DNA of 51,300 nucleotides, from positions 1 through 51,300 of the forward strand of contig JAPPDF010000081.1 in NCBI GenBank assembly GCA_028875575.1, in the 5' to 3' direction. Source of the DNA: Acidobacteriota bacterium (lineage in GTDB: Bacteria > Acidobacteriota > Terriglobia > Versatilivoradales > Versatilivoraceae). The notes beneath the pieces are model-generated. The model was not told the DNA's origin and made no database searches. It saw nothing but the letters and a program-made list of their open reading frames with translations. The translations under genes were made by a program, and so were the position numbers. Positions 42,273 to 51,050 of this stretch are shown here, one piece after another (positions within the stretch are counted from its first letter, which is position 1; every line of letters starts with the position of its first letter).

Positions 42273-43961
42273 TTACTCCCAGGGGGCAGGAAGTATGGGT
42301 GCCCGTTCCTGGGATTTCATCTTCTTCTGGACCTCGATCTGTGAAACCAGCACCGCCGGGGAGACGCCGGCCACCGGTACGCCCCCGGACTCGGCCCCAC
42401 AGATGCCGTTGAAGGCTCCCAGGCGATTGTCGGCAGCGGTAATCTTGCTGAACGTGGTCAGGGGGGTGCCGATCAGGTCCACGCCGCGCACCAGTTCCTC
42501 CCGGCCGTCGGAGTGGATTCGATACACCATGACCGGCAGGACGTTAAAGGCATTCGGAGTCCTTCTCCCAGTATAGGTGAATCCCCCCTGGACGTCTTCG
42601 AAGTAGAGCCCAAAGGACTTGCCCTCCTTCTTCACCAGGTCGATCAACTGGCTCTTGAGATCTTCGCTGGAGTGGGGCTTGCTGACTTCGACGAACAGGT
42701 TCGACTGGCGCGCCACCGGCGCCAAGCCCGCCTGCTTGCGGCCGTGTCCATTCGAACGGGAGAACCCCTCGACCGGCGTCCGGGACATCAGGAAGTTCTT
42801 CAGGACGCCGTTCTCGATGACAGCCACCCTCCGCGCCTTCACGCCCTGGTTGTCAAAGCGATAGGAGCCAACCAGATCCATCGACTCGATGCGCCTCACC
42901 GTAGGATCGAAGACGACCGAGAAGATCTCCGGCAACACCTTCCGGTTCACCATCTTCTTGAAGGTCTGGGCGTCATCCTCCTCCTTCTGGCGATGTCCTT
43001 CCACCCGGTGGCCGAGAATCTCGTGGAAGAACACGGCGCTGGCCCTGCCGGAAAGGATGGCGGGGCCGGTGTAAGGATCGACGACAGGGGCGGTCCTCAG
43101 GGCTTCAAGATCGTCAATCATCTCCCCGACCGTCTTCAGGATGGAGTCGTCGCCGGGAAGCCCGTCCGGGGTCAAGGAAAAGAAAGACTCGTAGCGCGGC
43201 AACTCCATCCCGTCCTCGGCCTTGGTAAGAGCGGAAATGAACAGGCGATAGTAGGGTTGCGAGGTTCGGATCTCGGTCCCCTCGCTGTTCACATACCATC
43301 GTGTCTCCACGTTGGCCGAAACCCTGGCATCTGCCGAATAGATGTGAGCGGATTGGGAAAAAGGCGCCGTGTATTTTTCCAGCTTGTCCTTCCACAATGC
43401 CCGATCCAACGCGAGCGAAACCGGCTCTTCCGTCGACTTCTCGGGCTTCTCGGCCGTGAAATCCCCCGCCTGATCCTCTTCTTCCACCTTGATCCTGACA
43501 TCGGCCCTGACCTTTGCCAGCCGCTCGACCGCCTCCTTGTACTTCTTGTCCGTCTGGTACCAGAGGATGCTTCGAAGCGCCTGGACGTCATCCACCGGCA
43601 CCGCAACACCCCCACGGCCAAAGCGCTGGGAATTGCGACCGAAGCGTCCACGGATGGTGTGGGTGTTGTCGAGATCGTAGCTGCCCACCCTCAGGTCGAT
43701 GTCGGCCAGTCGGTTCCGTCCCTGGGAGCTTCCCGAGAAATAACCAAAGGACGCCCCCAATGACACCCGAACATTTTCGGTGACCTCGTAGCTGAGAAAG
43801 TAGAGCGGCGTCGGCTGTTTCGAGAACGCCTCGACCGAGCGTTGCAGCTCTTCCTTCATGGCGTCCAGCACCGGAGTGGCGCCGCGGGCCGGATGGCCGG
43901 CCAGGATCGATGGCGCCACCAGCAGGGTTGCAAACAGGAAGCCTCGGCGGGGTGATTTCAT
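42273..43961 (-). CDS. Secreted TldD-like metallopeptidase
   Basis: This is a 562-residue TldD-family protein with a Sec signal (MKSPRRGFLFATLLVAPSILAGHPARG). The zinc-binding motif HEILGH, followed by RVEGH, is intact around residue 315, so it is likely the catalytic subunit. Shared family segments include RVGSYDLDNTHTIRG, ETRWYVNSEGTEIRTSQPYYRLFI, GSYRFDNQGVKARRVAVIENGVLKNFL and a late GREELVRGVDLIGTPL. It is just upstream of the TldE-like gene, so the two are co-transcribed and probably dimerise. TldD/E dimers enclose the active site and accept only unfolded peptides. The pair is 4-7 kb from the RiPP precursor, but members with signal peptides are common in Acidobacteriota, so proximity alone proves nothing. 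Confidence 0.88.
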   Translation of the reverse strand: MKSPRRGFLFATLLVAPSILAGHPARGATPVLDAMKEELQRSVEAFSKQPTPLYFLSYEVTENVRVSLGASFGYFSGSSQGRNRLADIDLRVGSYDLDNTHTIRGRFGRNSQRFGRGGVAVPVDDVQALRSILWYQTDKKYKEAVERLAKVRADVRIKVEEEDQAGDFTAEKPEKSTEEPVSLALDRALWKDKLEKYTAPFSQSAHIYSADARVSANVETRWYVNSEGTEIRTSQPYYRLFISALTKAEDGMELPRYESFFSLTPDGLPGDDSILKTVGEMIDDLEALRTAPVVDPYTGPAILSGRASAVFFHEILGHRVEGHRQKEEDDAQTFKKMVNRKVLPEIFSVVFDPTVRRIESMDLVGSYRFDNQGVKARRVAVIENGVLKNFLMSRTPVEGFSRSNGHGRKQAGLAPVARQSNLFVEVSKPHSSEDLKSQLIDLVKKEGKSFGLYFEDVQGGFTYTGRRTPNAFNVLPVMVYRIHSDGREELVRGVDLIGTPLTTFSKITAADNRLGAFNGICGAESGGVPVAGVSPAVLVSQIEVQKKMKSQERAPILPAPWE

Positions 43962-44075
43962 TCCATACCTCTCATCAAGAACAAATCGAAACGACCGTGA
44001 TTGATAGGATTATTGAAACCATTGTAACCGTAAAACCGAACACCGACCAAAATACCTCCGGCAAGTCCGGCCTTG

Positions 44076-44145
44076 CCCTGCCGGGCAGACCATTCGAGCA
44101 AGAAACTGCCGATCGTTGCTAAAGACGAACCACGAATGAACACCA
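44076..44145. repeat. Dispersed intergenic repeat C, copy 2
   Basis: About 70 bases match 5134-5202, from CCCTGCC through CCGATCGT to GAACCACGAATGAACACCA. The right inverted arm present in copy 1 is missing. The short start CCCTGCCGGGCAGA recurs at 50992-51005. Confidence 0.7.
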
Positions 44146-44201
44146 ATAGACACAAATACCGATGGACCCTCCTATGCCGCGACGACGTCATGGGATGAAG
44201 C

Positions 44202-44413
44202 CCACCCGGGAACGCGGGCGTCCCGCCCGCACAAGTCTTGGCACAGCCTCGGCCAACCTTTCCACCCGGGTCGACCGGCAACGACTCCAGGACTCTGCTT
44301 CGGCCGAGCCCATCCCGTTCCCGCCGGCAGGGTGGCCGGGTGCCGCATCGCAGGGAAACTGAGCGGCGCGCAACGGGAGTGCATGCGGGCGGGACGCCCG
44401 CGCTCCCGGGTGG
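44202..44413. repeat. Long inverted repeat with 30-base arms
   Basis: Arms 44202-44231 and 44384-44413 are reverse complements over 30 bases with a single mismatch, separated by 152 bases. Each arm contains GCGGGCGTCCCGCCCGC or its complement, itself a 7-base stem with a 3-base loop. No transposase is encoded between the arms, so this looks like a non-autonomous or structural intergenic repeat. Confidence 0.75.
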
Positions 44414-44558
44414 GCCGCTTCCCATCACTCTTGCTCCTCGATGGGGGGCGCGCCGGCTTGCCGGGCCGCAGCCCTGCCCATGCGGCAGATCCGTTTTGCT
44501 CCGTGTCCTTTAGTGGATCACTCTTTTTTTCGCTTGTTTCAAATCGCCACACTAGCCG

Positions 44559-46937
44559 TCAGCGGGGCTGATTCCATTCGAGGTGTTTGCGCAGAAAGCG
44601 GAAGGTCCCTTCCCCGTGGATCTCGTGCTCGCCTTCGAACCACTCGATCTCGGTGCGGCTGCCCAGGCCCAGTTCCCGGTAGAGACGCCGGACTTTGGCG
44701 TATTCGTGGGCCACCCACTCGTCCAGTCCCACGGCGTCCCGGTGCCCGCGCTCCACCATGAAGGGTCGGGGGAAGATCAGGTAGGCCATCTCCGCATAGT
44801 TGAAGCTCGTGCCCAGGCCGAATTCCGGCATTTCGTACTCTCCGGTAAACATGTAGCTGTTGGGCCAATCCACGGTCACGTTTTTCCAGAGCCACTGGTT
44901 GAAGTCCCCGGAGCAGATGGAGAGGGAGTAGTCCTCCAGAACCGCCGGGACTCGCATGGCGGTCTTGCCGCCGTAGCTGAGGCCATAGAAGCCGATCCGC
45001 TCCCCGTCCACCCAGGGAAGGGTCTTCAGCCAGTCCAGGATCCGGCGGTGCTGGCCCACGATGAAGGAAAAGATGGAAAGCTTGAGAGGGTTGGCCTTGC
45101 GCTGCAGCACCCGGAAGCGGTCTCCTCCACGGTAGGGGTTGTGGGGGGCGAAGACGATGAACCCCTCCTCGGCCAGGCGGGCAGCAAAGGCCCGGTAGTA
45201 GCGAAAACCATCGCCGTCCGTCCGAACCACGTCCTCGGGAAGCCCCTCCAGACCATGCTGAGCCACCACCACCGGGCGGCGTTCACCGGGTCGAAGGTCC
45301 TTGGGGACCAGCAGGAGACCCCAGGCGAAGACATCGCGCCAGACGTCCAGCACCACCTCGTATCCTGTCCACTTCGCGGTCTCCCGCCACCGGCGTGAAC
45401 GCGGGTTGGCGGCAACCATGGGGTCTTCGATCTTGCCCAGGATCTCCTTCCAGAAGGTGGAGCGCCAGCGGGTCGCCTCGCGGGTGAAGGCCTCGGCCGA
45501 CTCCCGGCTGGCCCGCTTCAGATAGCGCTGGTCCCGAAGCCGGTCCGAGATTCGCAGCAGGTGCTGAAGCCTCCCCTGGATGTCGCGGACCAGGCGCTGC
45601 TGCCGGTCGACCGGATCGGGCCCATTCCCCATGCGCTTTGGAGCCGCACCCGGAACTGCCGCAACCACCGCACCCTCCGCCAGGGGCGCCAGCAACCCCT
45701 GCAGCCCCGCCTCCGACCCCACCGAGACCGAACCGGCCCGCGGATCCTGGGGCACCAGCCGGACCCGGGACCAGGCTCCGGCGGGAAGGGCCGCCGCCCA
45801 CTGCTCGAGCCGCTTGAATTCGGAGACCACCAGCTCGGCCGCCGGAGTTTCGATCCTGCCGGGAGCGGCCACGGACATGCGACCCTCTACAGGGGGTGGG
45901 GGACCCTCGACTCGAGGGGATTGCGAGTGCTCGATCACCAGGGTGCGCGGCAGCACCAGGCTCCCGATTTCGGCATCTCCGAACTCGGTCAGCAGGGCCC
46001 AGACGTTGCGGTAGATCGGCTCCTGCCAGACCGGTTCTCGAGCGGAAAAATAGCCGCTCACCAGGCAGGCATCGATCCTCGGATCGACCGCAGCCGCATA
46101 GAGAGCAAGCAGTCCTCCCTCGCCGTGCCCGGCCACGCCGATCCCGACTCCCGGCGGGGACCCCTCCTTCAGCCAGTCCACCAGGGCCAGGACCTTCTGA
46201 ACTTCATACCCGATGGGGTGGCGTCCCAGCGGGTAGGCCATGCGGTAGAGCCATTCCCGGTGAGTCATGTTGGTCATGGCGCGCCTGGCGGGCTTGAGAG
46301 CCGGGTTGCCCGAAAACCGGCTGCCGCGGTCGACCAGGGCCGGCACGATCACCTGGCAGCCGGATTCCGCCAGGCGGAGCGCGAATCTGTCCTCGGGCCG
46401 AACTCCCGGTTGCAGGCCCACCAGTTGCTGCGGGGTAATGTCGGCATCCGGCAGCGCAATCACCCGGGCGATGGGAGTCCGGTTTCTTGGACTGAGCAGC
46501 AGTCCCTCGCCCTTCAGCCCTGGGATTACGTCCCAACGGACCTGCCGGACGGTCACCGTATCGCTCTTCGCCAGGGGCGCCCCTCCCTCGGACGAGAGGA
46601 ACTCCAGCCGGGCCGGAGACCTGCGGTCGACCACTCCGATGATCTTGCGGAAACGCTCCCGGTTGGCCTCGATCGACCGGGCGTAGTCGGCCTCGGAGGA
46701 GAAGTCTCTGTTCCAGAAAGCCGCTCGCCCGTCAGGGGCCGCCTCCAGTCGGCGCATTAGGAAACGGTCGATCCCGGCCACCATTCGTGCCGACAGATCG
46801 CCCTCCCAGGTCAACTCGGCGGTGCCGGAAAGGTGCACGGGTTGCCGGGACAGGACCGTCGGTTCAGACGGCGCCGCCGAGCGCGCCGGAACCAGCAAAA
46901 CCGCTCCGATAAGAAAAAGTCGCTTCCAGATGCACAT
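44559..46937 (-). CDS. Exported tandem alpha/beta-hydrolase (esterase-like)
   Basis: This is a 792-residue protein with a Sec signal (MCIWKRLFLIGAVLLVPARSA). It holds two alpha/beta-hydrolase-like domains. In the first (about 100-430) the nucleophile elbow position reads VAGHGEGGLLALY, so the serine appears replaced by Gly and this domain is probably inactive. In the second (about 510-790) the elbow is FYGLSYGGKTAMR with Ser in GLSYGG, an oxyanion-type VAQHGLEG lies before it, and a late EGEHEIHG could supply the His. The second half resembles dienelactone-hydrolase or acetyl-xylan-esterase-like enzymes. It probably deacylates extracellular carbohydrate esters. The gene is divergent from the sialidase gene at 47036. 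Confidence 0.8.
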   Translation of the reverse strand: MCIWKRLFLIGAVLLVPARSAAPSEPTVLSRQPVHLSGTAELTWEGDLSARMVAGIDRFLMRRLEAAPDGRAAFWNRDFSSEADYARSIEANRERFRKIIGVVDRRSPARLEFLSSEGGAPLAKSDTVTVRQVRWDVIPGLKGEGLLLSPRNRTPIARVIALPDADITPQQLVGLQPGVRPEDRFALRLAESGCQVIVPALVDRGSRFSGNPALKPARRAMTNMTHREWLYRMAYPLGRHPIGYEVQKVLALVDWLKEGSPPGVGIGVAGHGEGGLLALYAAAVDPRIDACLVSGYFSAREPVWQEPIYRNVWALLTEFGDAEIGSLVLPRTLVIEHSQSPRVEGPPPPVEGRMSVAAPGRIETPAAELVVSEFKRLEQWAAALPAGAWSRVRLVPQDPRAGSVSVGSEAGLQGLLAPLAEGAVVAAVPGAAPKRMGNGPDPVDRQQRLVRDIQGRLQHLLRISDRLRDQRYLKRASRESAEAFTREATRWRSTFWKEILGKIEDPMVAANPRSRRWRETAKWTGYEVVLDVWRDVFAWGLLLVPKDLRPGERRPVVVAQHGLEGLPEDVVRTDGDGFRYYRAFAARLAEEGFIVFAPHNPYRGGDRFRVLQRKANPLKLSIFSFIVGQHRRILDWLKTLPWVDGERIGFYGLSYGGKTAMRVPAVLEDYSLSICSGDFNQWLWKNVTVDWPNSYMFTGEYEMPEFGLGTSFNYAEMAYLIFPRPFMVERGHRDAVGLDEWVAHEYAKVRRLYRELGLGSRTEIEWFEGEHEIHGEGTFRFLRKHLEWNQPR

Positions 46938-47035
46938 GGGCTCACCATTTTCGCCTGAAACGCAGACTCCTGCAAAGGGAGTAGAATACGTTCAGCAGCT
47001 TCCCCCATTGGAACAGCCCCAAAAAAGGAAGATTA

Positions 47036-48649
47036 ATGAAGACCGCGAGAGATTTTGCAGAATCGGCCAATCCGGTTCGAACAGGACTTGGGACCTGCCT
47101 GGCGATAGTTCTGACTGCGGCCGCGTGCAGCGGACCCGCGCCCGCCGAATTGGAGGTCACCGCCTCCCAGCGCGTGCATCCGGTGCTGATCCGGAATGAG
47201 CACAATTCCCTGATGCGGCTGGCGGTCGAAGCTCGAGAACCCGGCCTCAGCGTCCGATCCTTCACTTTCCGGCTGAGCGGCACCGACGATCCCAAGGATA
47301 TCGAGTCGCTCGAGTTGTTCTATTCGGGCGACGGGAAGGATCTTCAGGCCGGAGACCGCTTCGGCGATCCCGCCGGCCCCGGGCCCGAACTGGTCTTTGA
47401 GGGCGACCGGGAACTCCCGCCGGGGAAACACGTCTTCTGGCTCTCCGTTCGGCTGCAGCCCGACGCCGACCTGGGGCACCGGGTGGACGCGGTCTGCACG
47501 GCCGTGGAAACCTCGGCGGGAACGGTGAAACCCGGGGACGAGACTCCCGAGGTCAGCAAGCGCATCGGGGTGGCTCTGCGCAAGCACATGGAAGAAGGGG
47601 TGCACACCTACCGCATCCCCGCTCTGGCCACCACTCCCAAGGGAACGCTGCTGTGCGTCTACGACTTGCGGAGACGGAAGTCGCGGGACCTGCAGGAAGA
47701 CATCGACGTCGGGCTGAGCCGGAGCACCGACGGCGGCCGGACCTGGGGGACCCAGCGGGTGATCATGGACATGGGCGAATGGGGTGGGCGACCCCAGGAA
47801 GAAAACGGCATCGGCGACCCTGGCATCCTGGTCGATCCCAAGACCGGAGAAATCTTCGTCTGGGCCGTGTGGATGTGGGGCAAGCTGGGCAAGCACCAGT
47901 GGGTGGAGGACGGCTCCGAACCCGGCTTCGACATCGCCAAGAGCGCCCAGATCATGAGGGTCCGTTCCAGGGACGACGGCTTGAGTTGGACCGAGCCCAG
48001 AAACCTCACCCGCAAGCTGAAGCAACCGGAGTGGTGGCTCTTCGCCCCGGCGCCCAACCAGGGGATCGCTCTTTCCGACGGTACCCTGGTGATGCCGACA
48101 CAGGGGCGCGACCGGACGGGATACCCGTTCGCCAACATCACCTACAGCCGCGACCACGGCGCCACCTGGACCGTGAGCAACCACGCCTTCAGCGGCGGCA
48201 ATGAATCCCAGGCGGTCCAGCTCGGCGACGGGTCCATCATGCTGAACATGCGCAACGACCGCAGGGAACCCTACCGCGCCGTCTACGTTACCCGGGACCT
48301 GGGGAAAACCTGGGAGCCGCATCCCACCAATCGCAAGGCCCTGGTGGAACCCAACTGCAACGGAAGCCTGTACCGGTTCGACTACCGGGAAGAGGGAGAG
48401 TCGAAGATACTCCTGCTTTTCGCAAATCCCAACTCGAAAGAAGGGCGGCACCATCACACCTTGAAGCTCAGCTTCGACCAGGGCATGACCTGGCCGGAGG
48501 AACACCAGATCCTGCTGGACGAAGGCCGCGGGCGAGGCTACCCCAGCATCAGCCGGGTGGACGACCGGCACATCGGAATCGTCTACGAGGGAAGCCAGGC
48601 CGACCTGACATTCGAAAAGCTGTCGCTTGAGGAACTGCTGAAGCGGTGA
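47036..48649 (+). CDS. Exo-alpha-sialidase (GH33), lipoprotein
   Basis: This is a 537-residue sialidase. The N-terminus is a lipoprotein signal ending LTAAAC (about residue 31). It is followed by a beta-sandwich domain (~38-175, like the sialidase N-terminal domain) and a six-bladed propeller (~180-537). The substrate-arginine motif is TYRIPAL. Asp boxes are STDGGRTWG, SRDDGLSWT, SRDHGATWT, TRDLGKTWE and SFDQGMTWP. The block NESQAVQLGDGSIMLNMRND holds the conserved Glu, and GRGYPSISRV the conserved Tyr. All landmark residues of a working GH33 enzyme appear present, more clearly than in the other propeller proteins in this window. It would release terminal sialic acids at the cell surface. Confidence 0.92.
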   Translation: MKTARDFAESANPVRTGLGTCLAIVLTAAACSGPAPAELEVTASQRVHPVLIRNEHNSLMRLAVEAREPGLSVRSFTFRLSGTDDPKDIESLELFYSGDGKDLQAGDRFGDPAGPGPELVFEGDRELPPGKHVFWLSVRLQPDADLGHRVDAVCTAVETSAGTVKPGDETPEVSKRIGVALRKHMEEGVHTYRIPALATTPKGTLLCVYDLRRRKSRDLQEDIDVGLSRSTDGGRTWGTQRVIMDMGEWGGRPQEENGIGDPGILVDPKTGEIFVWAVWMWGKLGKHQWVEDGSEPGFDIAKSAQIMRVRSRDDGLSWTEPRNLTRKLKQPEWWLFAPAPNQGIALSDGTLVMPTQGRDRTGYPFANITYSRDHGATWTVSNHAFSGGNESQAVQLGDGSIMLNMRNDRREPYRAVYVTRDLGKTWEPHPTNRKALVEPNCNGSLYRFDYREEGESKILLLFANPNSKEGRHHHTLKLSFDQGMTWPEEHQILLDEGRGRGYPSISRVDDRHIGIVYEGSQADLTFEKLSLEELLKR

Positions 48650-48713
48650 CGGCGAGGGGAGCGCACCTGCCGCGCTGAGGGCCCGAGAGACGGCTCAGGG
48701 CCAGCGAGCCGTC

Positions 48714-49568
48714 TCAGGGCTTGGCTGCGACCACCCGGTTTTTCAGGACCCCGACTCCATCGATTTCCACCGTGACCACGTCGCCGGGCTGCATTCCCTT
48801 GGTGGTTCCGGGGGTGCCGGTGAAGATGAGGTCCCCGGGTTCCAGGGTCACGTATCTGCTGATAAAGCTGACCGTCTCGGATATCCCGTGAATCATGTCG
48901 GAGATGCCGGCCTGCTGGCGCACTTCCCCGTTCAGCTTGAGGACCATCTTGAGCCGGCTGTAGTCCACCCCCGAGAGGATGTAGGGACCTGTCGGACTGA
49001 AGGTGTCGGCGCCCTTGGCCCGCCACCACTGCACGTCCCCCCTTTGCCAGGTCCGGGCGCTGATGTCGTTGCCGCAGGTAATCCCCAGCACATGGTCAAG
49101 GGCGGCCTCCTCGGAGACGTTCCGGGCCCGCTTGCCGATAACGACCACCACCTCGGCTTCGTAGTGCACCGGATCGGTGTCTGAAGGCTGGACGATCTCC
49201 CCGCCCTGACGCAGCAGTGAGGAAGGCAGCTTGATGAACGGCTGAGGATGGGGGCTCGGCTCGGCGTCCTCGTCGAGGTGGGACTTGTAGTTGCCCGCCA
49301 GTGCCAGCACCTTGGAGGGATTCCTGCTGGGCACCAGGATAGTGACGTCGGCTAGAGCGTGGGTGGTCTCGGTCTTTTCCCAGGTTCCGAACAAGTCGCC
49401 CTTGAGCTCCCGGACCCGATCCCCCTCCAGGATGCCGTAGGCTTCGTGATCGCCCAGGCTGAAGCGAAGATATCGAGTCCCTCCATCCTGTCGCGCCCCG
49501 GCCTGGCAGGACTGCGCAAGCCCCATGCCGGCCAGCAACAGGAAAACCGCCATCCGCTGCCAAATCAT
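48714..49568 (-). CDS. Fumarylacetoacetate hydrolase-family protein with signal peptide
   Basis: This is a 284-residue FAH-superfamily protein. The catalytic C-terminal fold (about 75-284) is typical: ALAGNYKSHLDE, PFIKLPSSL, DPVHYEAEVVVVIGKRARNV with the metal-ligand Glu pair, GITCGNDISARTWQ, and LEPGDLIFTGTPGTTKGMQPGDVVTVEIDGVG. Members hydrolyse or decarboxylate beta-diketo or 2-oxo acids in the cytoplasm using Mg or Mn. Here the N-terminus (MIWQRMAVFLLLAGMGLAQSCQAG) is a clear Sec or lipoprotein-type signal, so the enzyme is predicted outside the cytoplasm, which is unusual. It shares direction with the SDR and cupin genes to the right and may form one catabolic unit with them. Substrate is unknown. 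Confidence 0.88.
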   Translation of the reverse strand: MIWQRMAVFLLLAGMGLAQSCQAGARQDGGTRYLRFSLGDHEAYGILEGDRVRELKGDLFGTWEKTETTHALADVTILVPSRNPSKVLALAGNYKSHLDEDAEPSPHPQPFIKLPSSLLRQGGEIVQPSDTDPVHYEAEVVVVIGKRARNVSEEAALDHVLGITCGNDISARTWQRGDVQWWRAKGADTFSPTGPYILSGVDYSRLKMVLKLNGEVRQQAGISDMIHGISETVSFISRYVTLEPGDLIFTGTPGTTKGMQPGDVVTVEIDGVGVLKNRVVAAKP

Positions 49569-49659
49569 ACCGACCCCCGTTAATTCGCAGAATTCATGAA
49601 AGGGGCGCCAGCATATCCCGACGCCTCCGGCGCTGTCAACGTGGGCGGGGGGTGCCGGA

Positions 49660-50457
49660 CTAGCCGGAGGGTTTCAGGGCGCGGTTGCTGCCCGTGGCGC
49701 TTTCGCCCCCGTCGGCAAAGAGGCAGGCGCCGGTGACGAAGGAGGCCTCGTCGGAAGCCAGGAACAAGGCGCAGGCAGCGATCTCCCGCGGCTCGGCCGG
49801 CCGTTTGAGCATGGTGGGCCGCCCGAATTCTTCCCTGAACGCCTCCAGAGTCTTGCCGGCCTCGGCGGCGCGCCGACGGTGAAAGGGGGTCATGGTGGGC
49901 CCCGGGCACAGGGCGTTGACCCGGATGCCGTCCTCGGCATGGTCCCGGGCCATGGCCCGCGTCAGGCCGGTGACCGCCGCCTTGGTGGTATCGTACTGAA
50001 CCGAGTGGTAGCTGGCGATAAACGCGCTGTTGGAGGCGATGTTGACTATGCTCCCCTGGCCGGAACGACGCAACTCCGGGACGGCGGCCTGGGCGCAGAA
50101 GGCGTACCCCTTGACGTTAACGCCCCAGATCGTGTCCCAGCTTTCCTCGCTGGCGTCTTCCACGGTGTGGTAGAGGCGGATGGCGGCGTTGTTCACCAGG
50201 ATGTCCAGCCGCCCGAAGCGTTCTACCGTGCGCCGGATGAAGGCCCGGGCTTCGGCCTGACGCTCCATTCGCGCCTCCACGAAGAGGACTTCGCCTCCAT
50301 CGGCCCGGATCTGCCGGGCGAGGTCACTGCCAGTGGCGCCGTCCCGGTCGGCAAAGACCACCCGAGCCCCTTCCGACACAAACAGCCTCACCGTGGCCTC
50401 GCCAATGCCGGAAGCGCCGCCGGTGACCGCCGCCACCTTGCCGTCCAGTCTTCCCAT
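49660..50457 (-). CDS. Short-chain dehydrogenase/reductase
   Basis: This is a 265-residue classical SDR from ATG 50457. A further 16 codons upstream are open but not family-like. The NAD(P) motif is TGGASGIGEA (~11-20), NNAA follows at about 88, and the catalytic set is Ser in NIASNSA, with Tyr and Lys in YDTTK. VNALCPGPTMTPF and FVTGACLFADGG are standard late motifs. An acidic residue after the second strand (VVFADRDG) favours NAD over NADP. It oxidises or reduces an alcohol/ketone of unknown identity. The cupin gene lies 58 bases upstream and the FAH-family gene 91 bases downstream on the same strand. Confidence 0.92.
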   Translation of the reverse strand: MGRLDGKVAAVTGGASGIGEATVRLFVSEGARVVFADRDGATGSDLARQIRADGGEVLFVEARMERQAEARAFIRRTVERFGRLDILVNNAAIRLYHTVEDASEESWDTIWGVNVKGYAFCAQAAVPELRRSGQGSIVNIASNSAFIASYHSVQYDTTKAAVTGLTRAMARDHAEDGIRVNALCPGPTMTPFHRRRAAEAGKTLEAFREEFGRPTMLKRPAEPREIAACALFLASDEASFVTGACLFADGGESATGSNRALKPSG

Positions 50458-50515
50458 CGGTTCCGTCCTTGATAACGTCGGTGGGGCAAGCGGGCAGGCC
50501 CGCACGCACGACCGA

Positions 50516-50884
50516 TCAGCCGGGCGCCTCTGCCGTGGGGAAATCCGCCGGCATGCAGATCTCGATCACTTCGAAATCCTCGGAGAACTCCAGCACCTCG
50601 TGCTTGATTTTGGGAGGCTGGTACCAACTGTCGCCGGCCTCGAACCGGACCTCGCCGATATCCTCGAACTCGACCCGGGTCCAGCCGCGCAGCACGTAGT
50701 TCATCTGGAACTCCAGGTCATGGGTGTGACGGCCGCCGGGTCCGCTGCAGGATTCCGTGGCCCGGATGCAGTGGGCCAGAACCTTGCCCTTGGTGGCCGC
50801 GACGATGCCGAGATCCCGATACTCGAAGTAGGAGCGGAGGCCGGGTTTCCACTCCGCCGACTTGTGAAACGCCATAGTGGTCAT
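50516..50884 (-). CDS. Single-domain cupin protein
   Basis: This is a 122-residue cupin. The ATG at 50884 is preceded by GGGAGAG, and the frame upstream is not protein-like. The first cupin motif is HTHDLEFQMNYVLRGWTRVEFE, with two His and a Glu available as metal ligands. The second is the region GDSWYQPPKIKHEVLEFSEDFEVIEI, with the third His. Such small cupins bind a divalent metal and act as isomerases, dioxygenases or sugar-binding modules. It is probably co-transcribed with the SDR gene downstream. Its specific role is unknown. Confidence 0.87.
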   Translation of the reverse strand: MTTMAFHKSAEWKPGLRSYFEYRDLGIVAATKGKVLAHCIRATESCSGPGGRHTHDLEFQMNYVLRGWTRVEFEDIGEVRFEAGDSWYQPPKIKHEVLEFSEDFEVIEICMPADFPTAEAPG

Positions 50885-51050
50885 GGTGACTGACTCTCCC
50901 TGGGTTGGACGTAATTGACAAGGATAGGCAGGCATTCTAATCCGAACCCGACTTCCCCGCCCCATCAAATTTGCGGTAAGGGGTGCCCCCGCCCTGCCGG
51001 GCAGATCATACAGGGTGAAACAGGGGCCTCTTACGAACCTCTGAGACTGC

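Larger units (their letters stand above)
43962..44558. other. Repeat-rich intergenic region
   Basis: These 597 bases contain no credible gene. The right half is filled by repeat sequences (44076-44145 and the inverted pair 44202-44413). The left part should contain the promoter for the TldD/TldE transcript. Confidence 0.5.

Noticed and set aside
44202..44413. Inverted repeat as ends of an insertion sequence
   Set aside because: The 152 bases between the arms cannot encode a transposase, and no target duplication was identified.
47033..48571. A 512-codon minus-strand frame opposite the sialidase at 47036
   Set aside because: The sense frame carries all GH33 landmarks. The antisense frame has none.
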